Origin: Fusobacterium_C necrophorum
GTDB taxonomy: Bacteria > Fusobacteriota > Fusobacteriia > Fusobacteriales > Fusobacteriaceae
DNA length: 64,000 nt
NCBI RefSeq assembly: GCF_900104395.1
Contig: NZ_FMXX01000009.1
Reading direction: 5' to 3' (one strand)
The notes beneath the pieces were generated by a model that saw only the letters and a program-made list of their open reading frames with translations, ran no database searches and was not told where the DNA came from. Position numbers and translations under genes: made by a program. Below are positions 15,156 through 24,008 of this stretch, piece after piece; the first letter of the stretch is position 1, and every line of letters begins with the position of its first letter.

Positions 15156-16544
15156 ATGCAATTAACTATGAATCAAGCTATCTGGGCCGTATTTAATGAC
15201 ATTTGTATTATGGCAGTGTTATTATTGATTGGTCAATTTTTAAGAGCAAAAATAAAAATTTTTCAAAAACTGCTAATTCCTTCTGCTTTGATTGCTGGAG
15301 GGATTGCTTTAGTACTTGGACCAAAAGGTTATGGGATTTTAAAACTATCTCCCAACTTTGGAACTTATGCAGCAGTATTGATTGTCGTTATCTTTGCAGC
15401 GACTCCAATTGGAGATAAACCAAGTAAAGAAGCGATGTCTGGTCCTGTAATAGGAGGAATGTTTTTTAATATAACAGGAATTGCTGTTCTACAGTATGCG
15501 ATCGGGATGCTGGTAACTGTGTATGGATTAAGGTTTATCTATCCAAATCTTCCAGAGCAGTTTGGTTTAATGATGGCTACGGGCTTTTATGGAGGACATG
15601 GAACTGCAATTGCTGTTGGAAATGCTCTGGAAAGTATGGGAGTTCCAAATATGACAGATTTTGGAAATACTTGTGCTACAATTGGAATTGTAGGGGGAAT
15701 TATATCAGGAGTTGGAATTATAAACTGGGGAACTCGGAAAGGATATACTCACTATGTTGACAGTCCTCAAAACTTACCGATAGAACTACGTACAGGTTTA
15801 ATTCCTCCTGAAAAGCAAAAAGCGGCAGGAAAAGTCAGCATTTCCTCTATTTGTTTAGATCCTTTGTCTTTTCACATCGCTTTGGTCTTATTAGCTTCGG
15901 TGGGAGGAATTTTAATTTCAGATTATTTCAAAAGTTTTTCTGCTGGATTAGGATATGCTGTTTCTATTCCTGCTTTTTGTACTGCATTGCTATGTGGTTT
16001 TCTGATCAATAAAATCCTTAATAGAACAAAGGCTCATTCTTATGTAGATAGATATTCCATCAGTCGTATTCAAGGAGTTGCTACAGATTTTTTGATGGTT
16101 TCAGGAATTGGTTCCTTGAATCTGTCTGTTGTGCTCGATTATCTAGGACCATTACTAATTGTCTGTGGCATTGGTTTTCTCATCACGTGGTGGTGGTTTA
16201 TTTATATTGGTGGAAAATCTTCAAGAGAAGATTGGTTTGAAAGGAATATGATGTGTTGGGGACATGCCACTGGAGTTGCCGCAACAGGAGTATTACTCCA
16301 AAGAGTAGTTGATCCTGATTTAAAATCAAGAGGAATTGAAGATTCCGGGATTGCTGACCTTTTTAACCGTCCTCTAATTGTAGGTCTACAAGTAATTCCT
16401 CCCATTGTAATGAATATTTTACCTAATTTTGGAGCTCATATTGTGACATGGGGCATTTTCATGATTGTGCTGGTTATGTGGATTATTGCATGGAAATTAA
16501 AATGGTGGATTCCATCTCAAAAAAGAAAAATCTACAGGAGCTAA
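15156..16544 (+). CDS. Sodium/glutamate symporter (GltS) family transporter
   Basis: This 462-residue, very hydrophobic protein has two inverted halves, typical of the ESS/GltS family. The signature loop ATGFYGGHGTAIAVG lies in the first half (about 147-161) and MCWGHATGVAATGVLL in the second (about 365-380). It sits in the inner membrane and imports glutamate or another carboxylate with sodium. Pairing with a hydroxyacid dehydrogenase makes a different carboxylate plausible. Confidence 0.85.
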   Translation: MQLTMNQAIWAVFNDICIMAVLLLIGQFLRAKIKIFQKLLIPSALIAGGIALVLGPKGYGILKLSPNFGTYAAVLIVVIFAATPIGDKPSKEAMSGPVIGGMFFNITGIAVLQYAIGMLVTVYGLRFIYPNLPEQFGLMMATGFYGGHGTAIAVGNALESMGVPNMTDFGNTCATIGIVGGIISGVGIINWGTRKGYTHYVDSPQNLPIELRTGLIPPEKQKAAGKVSISSICLDPLSFHIALVLLASVGGILISDYFKSFSAGLGYAVSIPAFCTALLCGFLINKILNRTKAHSYVDRYSISRIQGVATDFLMVSGIGSLNLSVVLDYLGPLLIVCGIGFLITWWWFIYIGGKSSREDWFERNMMCWGHATGVAATGVLLQRVVDPDLKSRGIEDSGIADLFNRPLIVGLQVIPPIVMNILPNFGAHIVTWGIFMIVLVMWIIAWKLKWWIPSQKRKIYRS

Positions 16545-16570
16545 TCCAAATAAAAAAGAGGAAGGAATTG

Positions 16571-16669
16571 ATGAGTGTTCATTTCTGTTGTGCAGAAACA
16601 AAATACTGCGATTGTAGAGCTTTCACAGCAGTAGCAGAGATTCTTGAAAAGAGAGAAGAACCTTTGTAG
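16571..16669 (+). CDS. Cys-rich microprotein of 32 residues
   Basis: An ATG after GAGGAAGGAATTG opens a 32-codon frame 26 bases behind the symporter gene. The N-terminal half holds four Cys and a His (HFCC...YCDC) and the C-terminal half is a charged helix-like segment. The terminator follows directly. The spaced Cys could bind a metal ion. No family was recognised. The ribosome site and operon position support it as a gene; its small size leaves doubt. Confidence 0.45.
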   Translation: MSVHFCCAETKYCDCRAFTAVAEILEKREEPL

Positions 16670-16690
16670 ACATTACTGACTTGTGAACTG

Positions 16691-16740
16691 AAACTGATTG
16701 GAAAATCCTGAGAGAAAATTCAATCAGTTTTTTCTTTTTT
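16691..16740 (+). terminator. Terminator of the dehydrogenase-symporter operon
   Basis: AAACTGATTG (16691-16700) pairs with CAATCAGTTT (16721-16730), followed by a T-rich tail. Confidence 0.8.
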
Positions 16741-16776
16741 CATGGTATAATAGAAATAAAAAGGGGAGAAAGAGGG

Positions 16777-18417
16777 GTGTCTTCTGTGAAATTATTGCCT
16801 GTTGGAATCACGGATTTTAGAGAAATATTGGAAAGTAACTATTATTATATTGATAAAACACAATGGATAGAAGAACTTTTTCAAGATGGAGCAAAAGTCA
16901 AACTCTTCACCAGACCTCGTCGTTTTGGAAAGACATTAAATATGTCGATGTTACGATATTTTTTTGATATCCAGAATCGGGAAAATACTAGAAAACTTTT
17001 CCAAGGCTTGGAAATTGAAAATTCTCCCTATATGGCAGAACAAGGGAAATATCCTGTGATTTTTCTTTCTTTTAAAGATGTTAAAGAAAGAAATTGGAGG
17101 GATTGTTTGAGACAAATAAAAATATTGTTAAAAGATTTATACAATTCTTTTGAGTTTTTGCGTTCTTCTTTGAATCCAAGCGAATTAAGAAGTTTTGATA
17201 AAATATGGTTTGAAGAAGAAAGTGGAAATTATCAGAATGCTCTAAAGATGCTGTCTTCCTTTTTAAAAAAATATTATCAAAAGAAGTCTATCATTCTCAT
17301 TGATGAATATGACACCTCCATTGTTTGTGCCTATGAGCATGGATACTATGAGGAGGCGATTTCCTTCTTTCGAAACTTTTACAGCTCCGCTTTGAAAGAC
17401 AATGAGTGTTTACAACTAGGGGTAATGACAGGCATTTTGCGGGTAGCAAAGGAAGGGATTTTTTCAGGGCTCAATAATTTAATGGTATATGGTGTTTTTG
17501 AGGAGAAATATAGTTCTTCTTTTGGACTAACGGAGGAAGAGGTGAAAAAGGCATTAGGATACTATGGGTTAGCATACAATATAGAGAAAGTCAAAGAATG
17601 GTATGATGGATACCGATTTGGAAATATGGAGATTTACAATCCATGGTCGATTCTCAATTATATTTTCCATCAAAGATTGGAAAGTTATTGGGTGAATACT
17701 TCTAATAATTTCTTAATCTATGATATATTGGAACGAGCAAATAGAAACCTTTTTGAGGAATTACAAGCTGTGTTCCAAGGAAAAGAAATTCAAAAGACAT
17801 TGGAGTATTCTTTCAGTTTTCAAGATATGACAAATCCACAAGAGATTTGGCAGCTGTTAGTACACAGTGGATATTTAAAGATAGAAAAAAATATGGGAAA
17901 TCATCGATATGCTTTGAAAATACCCAATCGGGAAATATATCAATTTTTTGAAAGAAGCTTTTTAAATCGTTTTTTAGGAGGAGTGGATTACTTCCAAGAT
18001 ATGATATCTGCTTTACAGAAAGGAGATATTAAAGTCTTTGAAAAGAAATTACAAGAGATCTTGTTAAGTAATGTCAGTTATCATGATGTTGGACAAGAAG
18101 AAAAGTATTATCATAATTTCATCTTAGGAATGATTTTATCTCTGTCGAAAGAATATGAAATACATTCCAATTTAGAGAGTGGCTATGGAAGATACGATAT
18201 TAGTTTAGAACCAAAAGATAAAAGAAAGTTAGGATTTATTTTAGAATTAAAAATAGCAAAGTCAGAAGAAGAACTGGAAAAGAGAGCAAAAGAAGCTTTG
18301 GAACAGATCGAAGAAAAGAACTATGATGTTAGTATGAAACAAAAGGGAGTTTCTAACATATTAAAGTTAGGACTTGCTTTTTATGGAAAGAGAGTCCTTG
18401 TTCTTGTACCTAATTGA
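16777..18417 (+). CDS. AAA-ATPase-like protein with C-terminal PD-(D/E)XK nuclease domain
   Basis: This 546-residue protein belongs to the family with an AAA-ATPase-like domain (start VGITDFREI...YYIDKT) followed by a PD-(D/E)XK nuclease domain. A P-loop-like TRPRRFGKTLNMS lies at about 44-56 and a Walker B-like IILIDEYD at about 172-179. The C-terminal nuclease core has RYDISL (about 474) and FILELK (about 488). Such proteins are multi-copy in Fusobacterium and Bacteroidetes and have no established role. The start is GTG, with a second GTG at 16786 also possible. It is flanked by terminators on both sides, so it is a stand-alone unit. Confidence 0.85.
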   Translation: MSSVKLLPVGITDFREILESNYYYIDKTQWIEELFQDGAKVKLFTRPRRFGKTLNMSMLRYFFDIQNRENTRKLFQGLEIENSPYMAEQGKYPVIFLSFKDVKERNWRDCLRQIKILLKDLYNSFEFLRSSLNPSELRSFDKIWFEEESGNYQNALKMLSSFLKKYYQKKSIILIDEYDTSIVCAYEHGYYEEAISFFRNFYSSALKDNECLQLGVMTGILRVAKEGIFSGLNNLMVYGVFEEKYSSSFGLTEEEVKKALGYYGLAYNIEKVKEWYDGYRFGNMEIYNPWSILNYIFHQRLESYWVNTSNNFLIYDILERANRNLFEELQAVFQGKEIQKTLEYSFSFQDMTNPQEIWQLLVHSGYLKIEKNMGNHRYALKIPNREIYQFFERSFLNRFLGGVDYFQDMISALQKGDIKVFEKKLQEILLSNVSYHDVGQEEKYYHNFILGMILSLSKEYEIHSNLESGYGRYDISLEPKDKRKLGFILELKIAKSEEELEKRAKEALEQIEEKNYDVSMKQKGVSNILKLGLAFYGKRVLVLVPN

Positions 18418-18444
18418 ATGCTTTAAAATAGTGTTGTTAAGAAA

Positions 18445-18479
18445 CAGCTGATTGGAGTCATCCAGTTGGCTGCTTTTTT
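18445..18479 (+). terminator. Terminator after the AAA-ATPase-like gene
   Basis: CAGCTGATTGG and CCAGTTGGCTG form an 11-bp stem with G-T pairs and one asymmetry around AGTCAT, followed by six T. Confidence 0.7.
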
Positions 18480-18480
18480 A

Positions 18481-18509
18481 TTGACATTTTTTGTAAAGTA
18501 TCGTAAGAT
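18481..18509 (+). promoter_or_regulatory. Promoter of the former marR-opu operon
   Basis: TTGACA (18481-18486) and TAAGAT (18504-18509) are spaced by 17 bases. It now drives a transcript through the dead marR frame into the ABC transporter genes. Confidence 0.5.
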
Positions 18510-18527
18510 TAAATTAGTAAAAATATT

Positions 18528-18920
18528 TGACCAATTAAAGAATTTTATTGTGATAAAAGTTTATTTATTTTGATGTGGATTTACTATAATCCTCAAGGAA
18601 TTACACAACATAGAATTTGTGAAAAGACTTTTTCTACAAAATAGGTAGTTGGTGCAACTATAAAAATCTATCTGGAAAAAGAATATATTTTTCTAGAAAA
18701 AAGTAATAAAGACGGAAGAAGTAAACTGATAAAATTAACTGAAAAGGGCAGGAAATATGCTATCGACATTCTAGAATCTTTAGTAATGATTGAAGAAAAA
18801 GCAATGTTTGCTTTAACAATAGAGGAACGGGAGAGATTACTGGAATTATCTGAAAAATTTTATCAACAATTTCGATTGTGCCTAGAAGAGATAAGAAAGG
18901 AAGAGTATGATACAATTTGA
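18528..18920 (+). pseudogene. MarR/GbsR-like regulator, broken
   Basis: One frame reads as a MarR winged helix: IYYNPQGITQHRICEKTFSTK, an in-frame TAG (18642-18644), then VVGATIK and DGRSKLIKLTEKGR, continuing to a TGA at 18918-18920. The N-terminal part is lost (a TGA at 18528-18530 lies in frame) and the TAG falls in the recognition-helix region. The stop overlaps the ATG of the next gene, so it was once translationally coupled to the transporter, presumably as its repressor. Confidence 0.85.
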
Positions 18921-19620
18921 ACATGTTAGCAAGGAATATGAAGGGAAAAAGGTAGTATCTGATTTAAATTTTGAAATTCAACAGGGAGAATTTTTTATTC
19001 TGGTGGGACCGAGCGGAAGCGGAAAGACAACCCTATTAAAAATGATAAACCGTTTGTTGGAACAAACAGAAGGAAATATCTATTTAGAGGGGAAGAATAG
19101 TAAGGATTATAATACCCGACAATTACGATTCAATATTGGTTATGTTTTACAACAAATCGCTCTTTTTCCAAATTTGACTGTGTTAGAAAATATAGAGCTG
19201 ATTCCTGAAATGAAAAATTGGGAGAAGCGAAGAAGACGAGAAAAAGCAAAAGAATTGATGAAAAGAGTAGGATTGAATCCGGAGAAATATGCAAATCGTT
19301 ATCCTCGAGATTTATCCGGAGGAGAACAACAACGGGTCGGCATTTTACGGGCAATTATTTTTAATCCGAAAATTTTATTGATGGACGAACCTTTTAGTGC
19401 TTTAGACCCTATTTCTAGAAATCAATTACAGGATTTGATAAAAAAAATACATAAAGAATTTGGAATGACGATTGTTTTTGTGACACATGATATGAAAGAA
19501 GCTATGAAACTCGGAGATAGAATTTGCATTATGAAAAATGGGAAGCAAATACAATTGGCTACTCCTGAAAATATTCGAGAGAACCCGGCAAATCAGTTTG
19601 TAGAAGAGTTTTTTCGTTAG
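18907..19620 (+). CDS. Glycine betaine/osmoprotectant-type ABC transporter ATPase
   Basis: This 237-residue ATPase has Walker A GPSGSGKTT (about 34-42), the signature LSGGEQQR (about 137-144), Walker B ILLMDEP (about 156-162) and a switch His in VTHD. It resembles the OpuCA/EgtUA branch but lacks the C-terminal CBS pair that senses ionic strength in OpuCA, which argues against simple osmotic gating. Its start overlaps the marR remnant and it is followed nine bases later by the fused permease/binding protein. Confidence 0.9.
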   Translation: MIQFEHVSKEYEGKKVVSDLNFEIQQGEFFILVGPSGSGKTTLLKMINRLLEQTEGNIYLEGKNSKDYNTRQLRFNIGYVLQQIALFPNLTVLENIELIPEMKNWEKRRRREKAKELMKRVGLNPEKYANRYPRDLSGGEQQRVGILRAIIFNPKILLMDEPFSALDPISRNQLQDLIKKIHKEFGMTIVFVTHDMKEAMKLGDRICIMKNGKQIQLATPENIRENPANQFVEEFFR

Positions 19621-19629
19621 GAGGTAAAT

Positions 19630-21153
19630 GTGGGAAATTTTTTTAAAATTTTTTTAGAAAAAAAAGGTGACTGGACGATAGCTTTGTTTGAGCATTTGCA
19701 AATTTCTTTACTCTCTTTGATGTTGGCGATTATCATTGCAATTCCTTGTGCAATTGGAATTTCTCATCGTAAAAAATTGTCAGAATGGATATTACATATC
19801 ACAGGTGTCATACAGACGATTCCTTCTTTAGCCTTATTAGGATTTTTTATTCCTTTTTTAGGAATAGGAATGGTACCGGCGGTTTTGGCATTGGTTTTAT
19901 ATGCCATTTTTCCGATTTTACAAAATACCATTACAGCTTTGCAGGAAATAGATCCTTCTCTGGAAGAGGCGGCTACCGCTTTTGGAATGACAAAATGGGA
20001 GAAGTTGAAAAAATTTGAGCTTGCTTTAGCTATGCCGATTATTATTTCAGGGGTTAGAACTTCTGCCGTTATGATTATTGGAACGGCTACTTTGGCAGCC
20101 CTGATTGGAGCAGGAGGATTGGGAAGCTTCATTCTATTGGGAATCGATCGAAATAATGGAAATCTTATTTTGATGGGAGCGATGACTTCCGCTTGTCTTG
20201 CCATTTTATTCAATGCGGGAATTCGTATTTTGGAAAAACAAAAATTGAAGAGAATTCTCTTTGTATTTTTAGGAATACTTGTCATCCTTGTTTTTTCTTT
20301 TTTCAGTAAAACGATGAAGCGGGAAGAAGAGCTAATCATTGCAGGAAAATTAGGAGCGGAACCTGAAATTATTATTCACATGTATCAGGAATTGATTGAG
20401 ACAGAGACGGATTTAAAAGTGGAATTGAAAACCAATTTTGGAAAGACAAGTTTTTTATATGAGGCATTGAAAAAAGGAGATATTGATATTTATCCGGAAT
20501 TCACAGGAACAATAGCCAGTTCTTTGTTGAAAGAAAAAGAAGCTGTTTCTAATATTCCGGAAGAAGTTTATGAGTTGGCTAAAACAAAAATTTATGAACA
20601 GGATCACTTGGTATTGTTAAAGCCCATGAAATTTCAAAATACCTATGCTCTTGCAGTTCCTGAGGAATTTGCGAAAGAAAAAAAGCTTGATAAGATTTCA
20701 GATTTGAAAAAGGTGGAGAAAGATATTGTCGCAGGGTTTACTTTGGAATTTCACGATAGGAAAGATGGAAATCAGGGGCTAAAAAAAATCTACGGTTTGG
20801 ATTTCAAAGTGAAAACTATGGAGCCTTCTCTTCGCTATCAGGCAATTCAACATGGAGATATTCAAATATTGGATGCTTATTCAACAGACAGTGAGTTATT
20901 AAAATATAAGCTTGTTTTGTTGAAAGATGACAAACAATTATTTCCCCCTTATCAGGGAGCAGCTTTTATGAGAGAGGAAACTTTGCAGAAATATCCGGAA
21001 TTAAGGAATATTCTGGAAAAAATTTCGGGAAAAATTACAGAAGAAGAAATGCAGAGAATGAATTATGAAGTCGATGTAAAAGGCAGAACTGCAAAGGAAG
21101 TTGCTAGAGAATATCTAGTGAAAAATGGAATCCTTCAAGAAAAAATATTCTAA
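19630..21153 (+). CDS. Fused permease and substrate-binding protein of an Opu/EgtU-type ABC transporter
   Basis: The 507-residue protein starts at GTG behind GAGGTAAAT; an ATG two bases earlier is out of frame. Residues about 1-215 form a membrane permease of the OpuB/ProW type (GISHRKKLSEW, EAATAFGMTKWEKLKKFELALAMP, IGTATLAALIGAGGLG). Residues about 230-500 are a choline/betaine-type binding domain (IAGKLGAEPEIIIHMYQELIE, DIYPEFTGTI, DAYSTDSEL). The fusion resembles OpuF-type transporters and the ergothioneine transporter EgtUBC, so the ligand may be a quaternary amine or ergothioneine. Confidence 0.9.
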   Translation: MGNFFKIFLEKKGDWTIALFEHLQISLLSLMLAIIIAIPCAIGISHRKKLSEWILHITGVIQTIPSLALLGFFIPFLGIGMVPAVLALVLYAIFPILQNTITALQEIDPSLEEAATAFGMTKWEKLKKFELALAMPIIISGVRTSAVMIIGTATLAALIGAGGLGSFILLGIDRNNGNLILMGAMTSACLAILFNAGIRILEKQKLKRILFVFLGILVILVFSFFSKTMKREEELIIAGKLGAEPEIIIHMYQELIETETDLKVELKTNFGKTSFLYEALKKGDIDIYPEFTGTIASSLLKEKEAVSNIPEEVYELAKTKIYEQDHLVLLKPMKFQNTYALAVPEEFAKEKKLDKISDLKKVEKDIVAGFTLEFHDRKDGNQGLKKIYGLDFKVKTMEPSLRYQAIQHGDIQILDAYSTDSELLKYKLVLLKDDKQLFPPYQGAAFMREETLQKYPELRNILEKISGKITEEEMQRMNYEVDVKGRTAKEVAREYLVKNGILQEKIF

Positions 21154-21174
21154 CATGAATGGAGAGGAAAGAGC

Positions 21175-21927
21175 ATGAAAATTTTTATTACAGGGGGAAG
21201 CTCCGGAATTGGCTTGGGTCTTGCAAAAAAATATTTGGAACAAAAACATGAAGTTGCTGTTTGTGGAAGAAGTGAGGAAAAAATCAAAAAATTGCAAGAG
21301 AGGTTTCCGGAATTGAAAACTTATAAAGTCGATGTAAAAGATAAACTTGCTCTTAAAAGGGCAGTAGAGGATTTTGCCAAAGAAGATTTGGATATGATGA
21401 TAGCAGGAGCAGGAGTATACTATGGAAATCTTTCCAAAGAATTGGATCAAGAAGGATGCATCCATAGTTTGGATACTAATTTAGCGGGGGTTCTACATGC
21501 TTTTGAAATTGCCAGAGATATTATGCTCCCGAAAAAACAGGGACATTTAGTGGCCATTTCTTCTATAGCCGGTTTATTGGAGTATCGGGATGCTTCTGTT
21601 TACAGTAAATCAAAACGGGCAGTAAACTATCTTTGTGAAGCCTATCGAGAAGCATTGCGAGGCACGGGAATATATGTTACCAATATTCTTCCGGGCTATA
21701 TTGCAACACAGAGATTATACGATGTCAATGGAGAGACGATGAGAAAGAAACCTTTTTTACTTTCAGAAGAGGAGGCTGTGAATATTTCCATGCAGGCGAT
21801 TACAGAAAAACGAGAGAGAATCATTTTTCCGAGAAGAATGAAAATTGCAGTTTCCATTCTTTCGAAATTTCCTAAAAGTGTTATAAATTTTCTATTTTTA
21901 TTGACAGAAAAAAGGAAAGCCATGTAA
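21175..21927 (+). CDS. Short-chain dehydrogenase/reductase
   Basis: This classical SDR of 250 residues has the cofactor motif TGGSSGIG (residues 6-13), an NLAG-type segment (TNLAGVL) and the catalytic Ser and YSKSK (Tyr about 143). The hydrophobic tail (INFLFLLTEKRK) may touch the membrane. Its substrate is unknown. It starts 21 bases after the transporter gene behind GGAGAGGAAAGAGC, and is probably cotranscribed with it. Confidence 0.9.
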   Translation: MKIFITGGSSGIGLGLAKKYLEQKHEVAVCGRSEEKIKKLQERFPELKTYKVDVKDKLALKRAVEDFAKEDLDMMIAGAGVYYGNLSKELDQEGCIHSLDTNLAGVLHAFEIARDIMLPKKQGHLVAISSIAGLLEYRDASVYSKSKRAVNYLCEAYREALRGTGIYVTNILPGYIATQRLYDVNGETMRKKPFLLSEEEAVNISMQAITEKRERIIFPRRMKIAVSILSKFPKSVINFLFLLTEKRKAM

Positions 21928-21941
21928 AGCTTTCCTTTTTT
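21912..21941 (+). terminator. Terminator at the end of the SDR gene
   Basis: GGAAAGC (21914-21920) and GCTTTCC (21929-21935) flank a loop that contains the SDR stop codon, followed by six T. Confidence 0.85.
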
Positions 21942-21976
21942 CGCGCATATTTTAGGCTATATGATTTTTTATTCTT

Positions 21977-22657
21977 TTATTTTGCAATGATAAGTAACAT
22001 TTTAAATGGGGTCACGGCTTCCACTGCATGAGAAATATTTCCGGGAAGAATGATATTTTCTCCTGTTCTTATCAAATGTTCTTTCCCGTCAATCCAAAAT
22101 TTTGCTTCTCCTTCCAACATAGTCACAAGAGCATCGCCCGGAGCTTTGTGAGCAGATAAATTTTCCCCTTGATCAAAGGACATCAATGTCATGACCATAG
22201 AAGGATTCATGACTAAATTTTTACTCATAATTTGTCCTTTTCCATATGAAATTTCATCTTTTAGGGCAAAAGAAGCAGCCCTTGTAAGATGTTGAATCGT
22301 TTTTATTTCTGACATAAAAGTACCTCCTCTATGATATTCTATTTCTAAAAAAATGCTGTCCTCCTTTGCATGAACGGAGTAAAAAGAATGTTCAGGGACA
22401 GATAAGAAGAAAGCTTTTTTCATGACCATACTTTTTTCTGTAAATTGCAAATAGGCGTTTCCTTGTATCAATATAAAAAATCTGGGCTTAGGCATGGTTT
22501 CTGCCGAAATTACCTCCCCTTTTCCCATAGATAACAAAGTAATTCTTCCCAGAGCAGATTCCAACAGAATCATACTGGAAACTTGAAAAGGATAAACTGC
22601 AATTTGATTTTGGAATAAAAATACTTCCGCTTTTTTTATTTTTTTGATTTCTTTCAT
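21977..22657 (-). CDS. Two-cupin protein with an internal translation start
   Basis: The 226-residue protein contains two cupin beta-barrels. The first half (about 1-113) has PKPRFFILIQGNAYLQF and SVPEHSFYSVH. The second half has AHKAPGDALVTMLEGEAKFWIDGK and ILPGNISHAVEA, a typical small cupin. An internal ATG at 22315 opens the second half (112 residues, MSEIKTIQHL) and is preceded by GAGGAGGTACTTTT, a better ribosome site than that of the full-length start. The gene thus looks like two cupins fused in frame, with the second still independently made. The ligand is unknown. Confidence 0.75.
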   Translation of the reverse strand: MKEIKKIKKAEVFLFQNQIAVYPFQVSSMILLESALGRITLLSMGKGEVISAETMPKPRFFILIQGNAYLQFTEKSMVMKKAFFLSVPEHSFYSVHAKEDSIFLEIEYHRGGTFMSEIKTIQHLTRAASFALKDEISYGKGQIMSKNLVMNPSMVMTLMSFDQGENLSAHKAPGDALVTMLEGEAKFWIDGKEHLIRTGENIILPGNISHAVEAVTPFKMLLIIAK

Positions 22658-22711
22658 AGCTCTCTTCCTCCTTCTATATTTTTATTATACAAGTACGGAA
22701 GAAAAAAATCG

Positions 22712-22725
22712 GTAACCTTGGTTAC
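22712..22725. promoter_or_regulatory. Perfect palindrome upstream of the cupin gene
   Basis: GTAACC-TT-GGTTAC is a perfect 14-bp inverted repeat located just upstream of a TATAAT that faces the cupin gene. It is a candidate operator, with the regulator unknown. Confidence 0.35.
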
Positions 22726-22727
22726 AA

Positions 22728-22762
22728 AAAAGAAAAAAGCTACACCTAAGAGAGATGTAGCT
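22728..22762 (-). terminator. Terminator of metK
   Basis: On the minus strand GAGCTACA pairs with TGTAGCTT around a loop of 10-12 bases, followed by a T-rich run. Confidence 0.8.
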
Positions 22763-22772
22763 CCTAGATTAT

Positions 22773-23921
22773 TTATTGCACAGCCTTCTTTAATTCTTCC
22801 ACTTTATTACATCTTTCCCATGGAACATCAATATCCGTTCGTCCAATATGTCCAAAAGCTGCTAAGTCTTGGTATAAAAAAGTGCCACTTCGAAGCTCCA
22901 AGGCTTTTTCAATTCCTCTTGGTGTCAAGTCAAAGATTTTTTTCACAGCTTCTTCCAATTTTTCTTCCGCTACTTTTGCTGTTCCAAAGGTATCGATTTT
23001 AATAGAAGTCGGCTCAGCTACTCCAATGGCATAGGACAATTGAATTTCACATTTTTCTGCGAAGCCAGCCGCTACAATATTTTTAGCAACCCATCTGGCT
23101 GCATAAGCGGCGGAACGATCCACTTTGGAAGGATCCTTTCCGGAGAAAGCTCCTCCTCCATGTCTGAAATATCCTCCATAGGTATCTACAATAATTTTTC
23201 TTCCGGTCAATCCGGTGTCTCCATGAGGACCTCCAATGACAAAACGACCTGTCGGATTGATATGGTAAGTAATTCCGTCTTTGGATAAGTGATATTGTTC
23301 TAAGACCGGTTCAATCACTTTTTCAATGACAGTCTTGCGAATTTCTTCATGACCGATTTCCGGATTGTGTTGTACGGAAACAACGACGGTTTCCACATGA
23401 TCAATATTTCCTTCCTCGTCATAGGCAAGAGTCACTTGTGATTTTGCATCAGGTCTTGCCCAAGCGATTTCTTTAGAACGAGTCAGTTTTGTCAATAATA
23501 CTAAAATTTCACGGGCTAGAACAATTGCCAGCGGCATGAGTTCGGGAGTTTCTTTGACCGCCCCTCCAAACATAATTCCTTGGTCTCCGGCTCCTCCAAT
23601 ATCCACTCCCCTAGCAATGTCAGGAGATTGAGCATGAATGGCACTTAGGACTCCACAGTTTGCATCAAAGCCCATTCCATCTCGGTATCCGATTTCTTCA
23701 ATTTTTTTTCTTACAATATCTTGAACATCAATATAGGTTGTGGTTGTAATTTCTCCTCCTACAATGACCTGCCCTGTGGTACAAAACACCTCACAGGCAA
23801 CCCTTGCATTCGGATCTTCAGCAAGGCAGGCATCCAATATCGCATCCGAAATTTGATCGGATACTTTGTCCGGATGTCCCGGAGACACAAATTCAGAAGT
23901 AAAATAGTTAAATTTTTTCAT
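22773..23921 (-). CDS. metK: S-adenosylmethionine synthetase
   Basis: MetK makes SAM from methionine and ATP. The ATG at 23921 is chosen because GTGAGG lies just upstream; a GTG at 23930 would place the site inside the coding region. The 382-residue protein shows FTSEFVSPGHPDKVSDQISDAILDA at the N-terminus, GAGDQGIMFGGA and the P-loop-like GGGAFSGKDPSKVDRSAAY. It is preceded by a SAM-I riboswitch, so it is under feedback control by its product. Confidence 0.97.
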   Translation of the reverse strand: MKKFNYFTSEFVSPGHPDKVSDQISDAILDACLAEDPNARVACEVFCTTGQVIVGGEITTTTYIDVQDIVRKKIEEIGYRDGMGFDANCGVLSAIHAQSPDIARGVDIGGAGDQGIMFGGAVKETPELMPLAIVLAREILVLLTKLTRSKEIAWARPDAKSQVTLAYDEEGNIDHVETVVVSVQHNPEIGHEEIRKTVIEKVIEPVLEQYHLSKDGITYHINPTGRFVIGGPHGDTGLTGRKIIVDTYGGYFRHGGGAFSGKDPSKVDRSAAYAARWVAKNIVAAGFAEKCEIQLSYAIGVAEPTSIKIDTFGTAKVAEEKLEEAVKKIFDLTPRGIEKALELRSGTFLYQDLAAFGHIGRTDIDVPWERCNKVEELKKAVQ

Positions 23922-23959
23922 AATCCTCACTCTCTTTCTTTATTCATACATCATAAATA

Positions 23960-23995
23960 AAAATCCCCATCCGTGATGGACAGGGATACACATTT
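23960..23995 (-). terminator. Expression-platform terminator of the SAM riboswitch
   Basis: On the minus strand, ATCCCTGTCCATC and GATGGGGAT form an imperfect stem followed by TTTTT, between the aptamer and metK. Confidence 0.7.
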
Positions 23996-24008
23996 TCCTT
24001 TATCTCTT

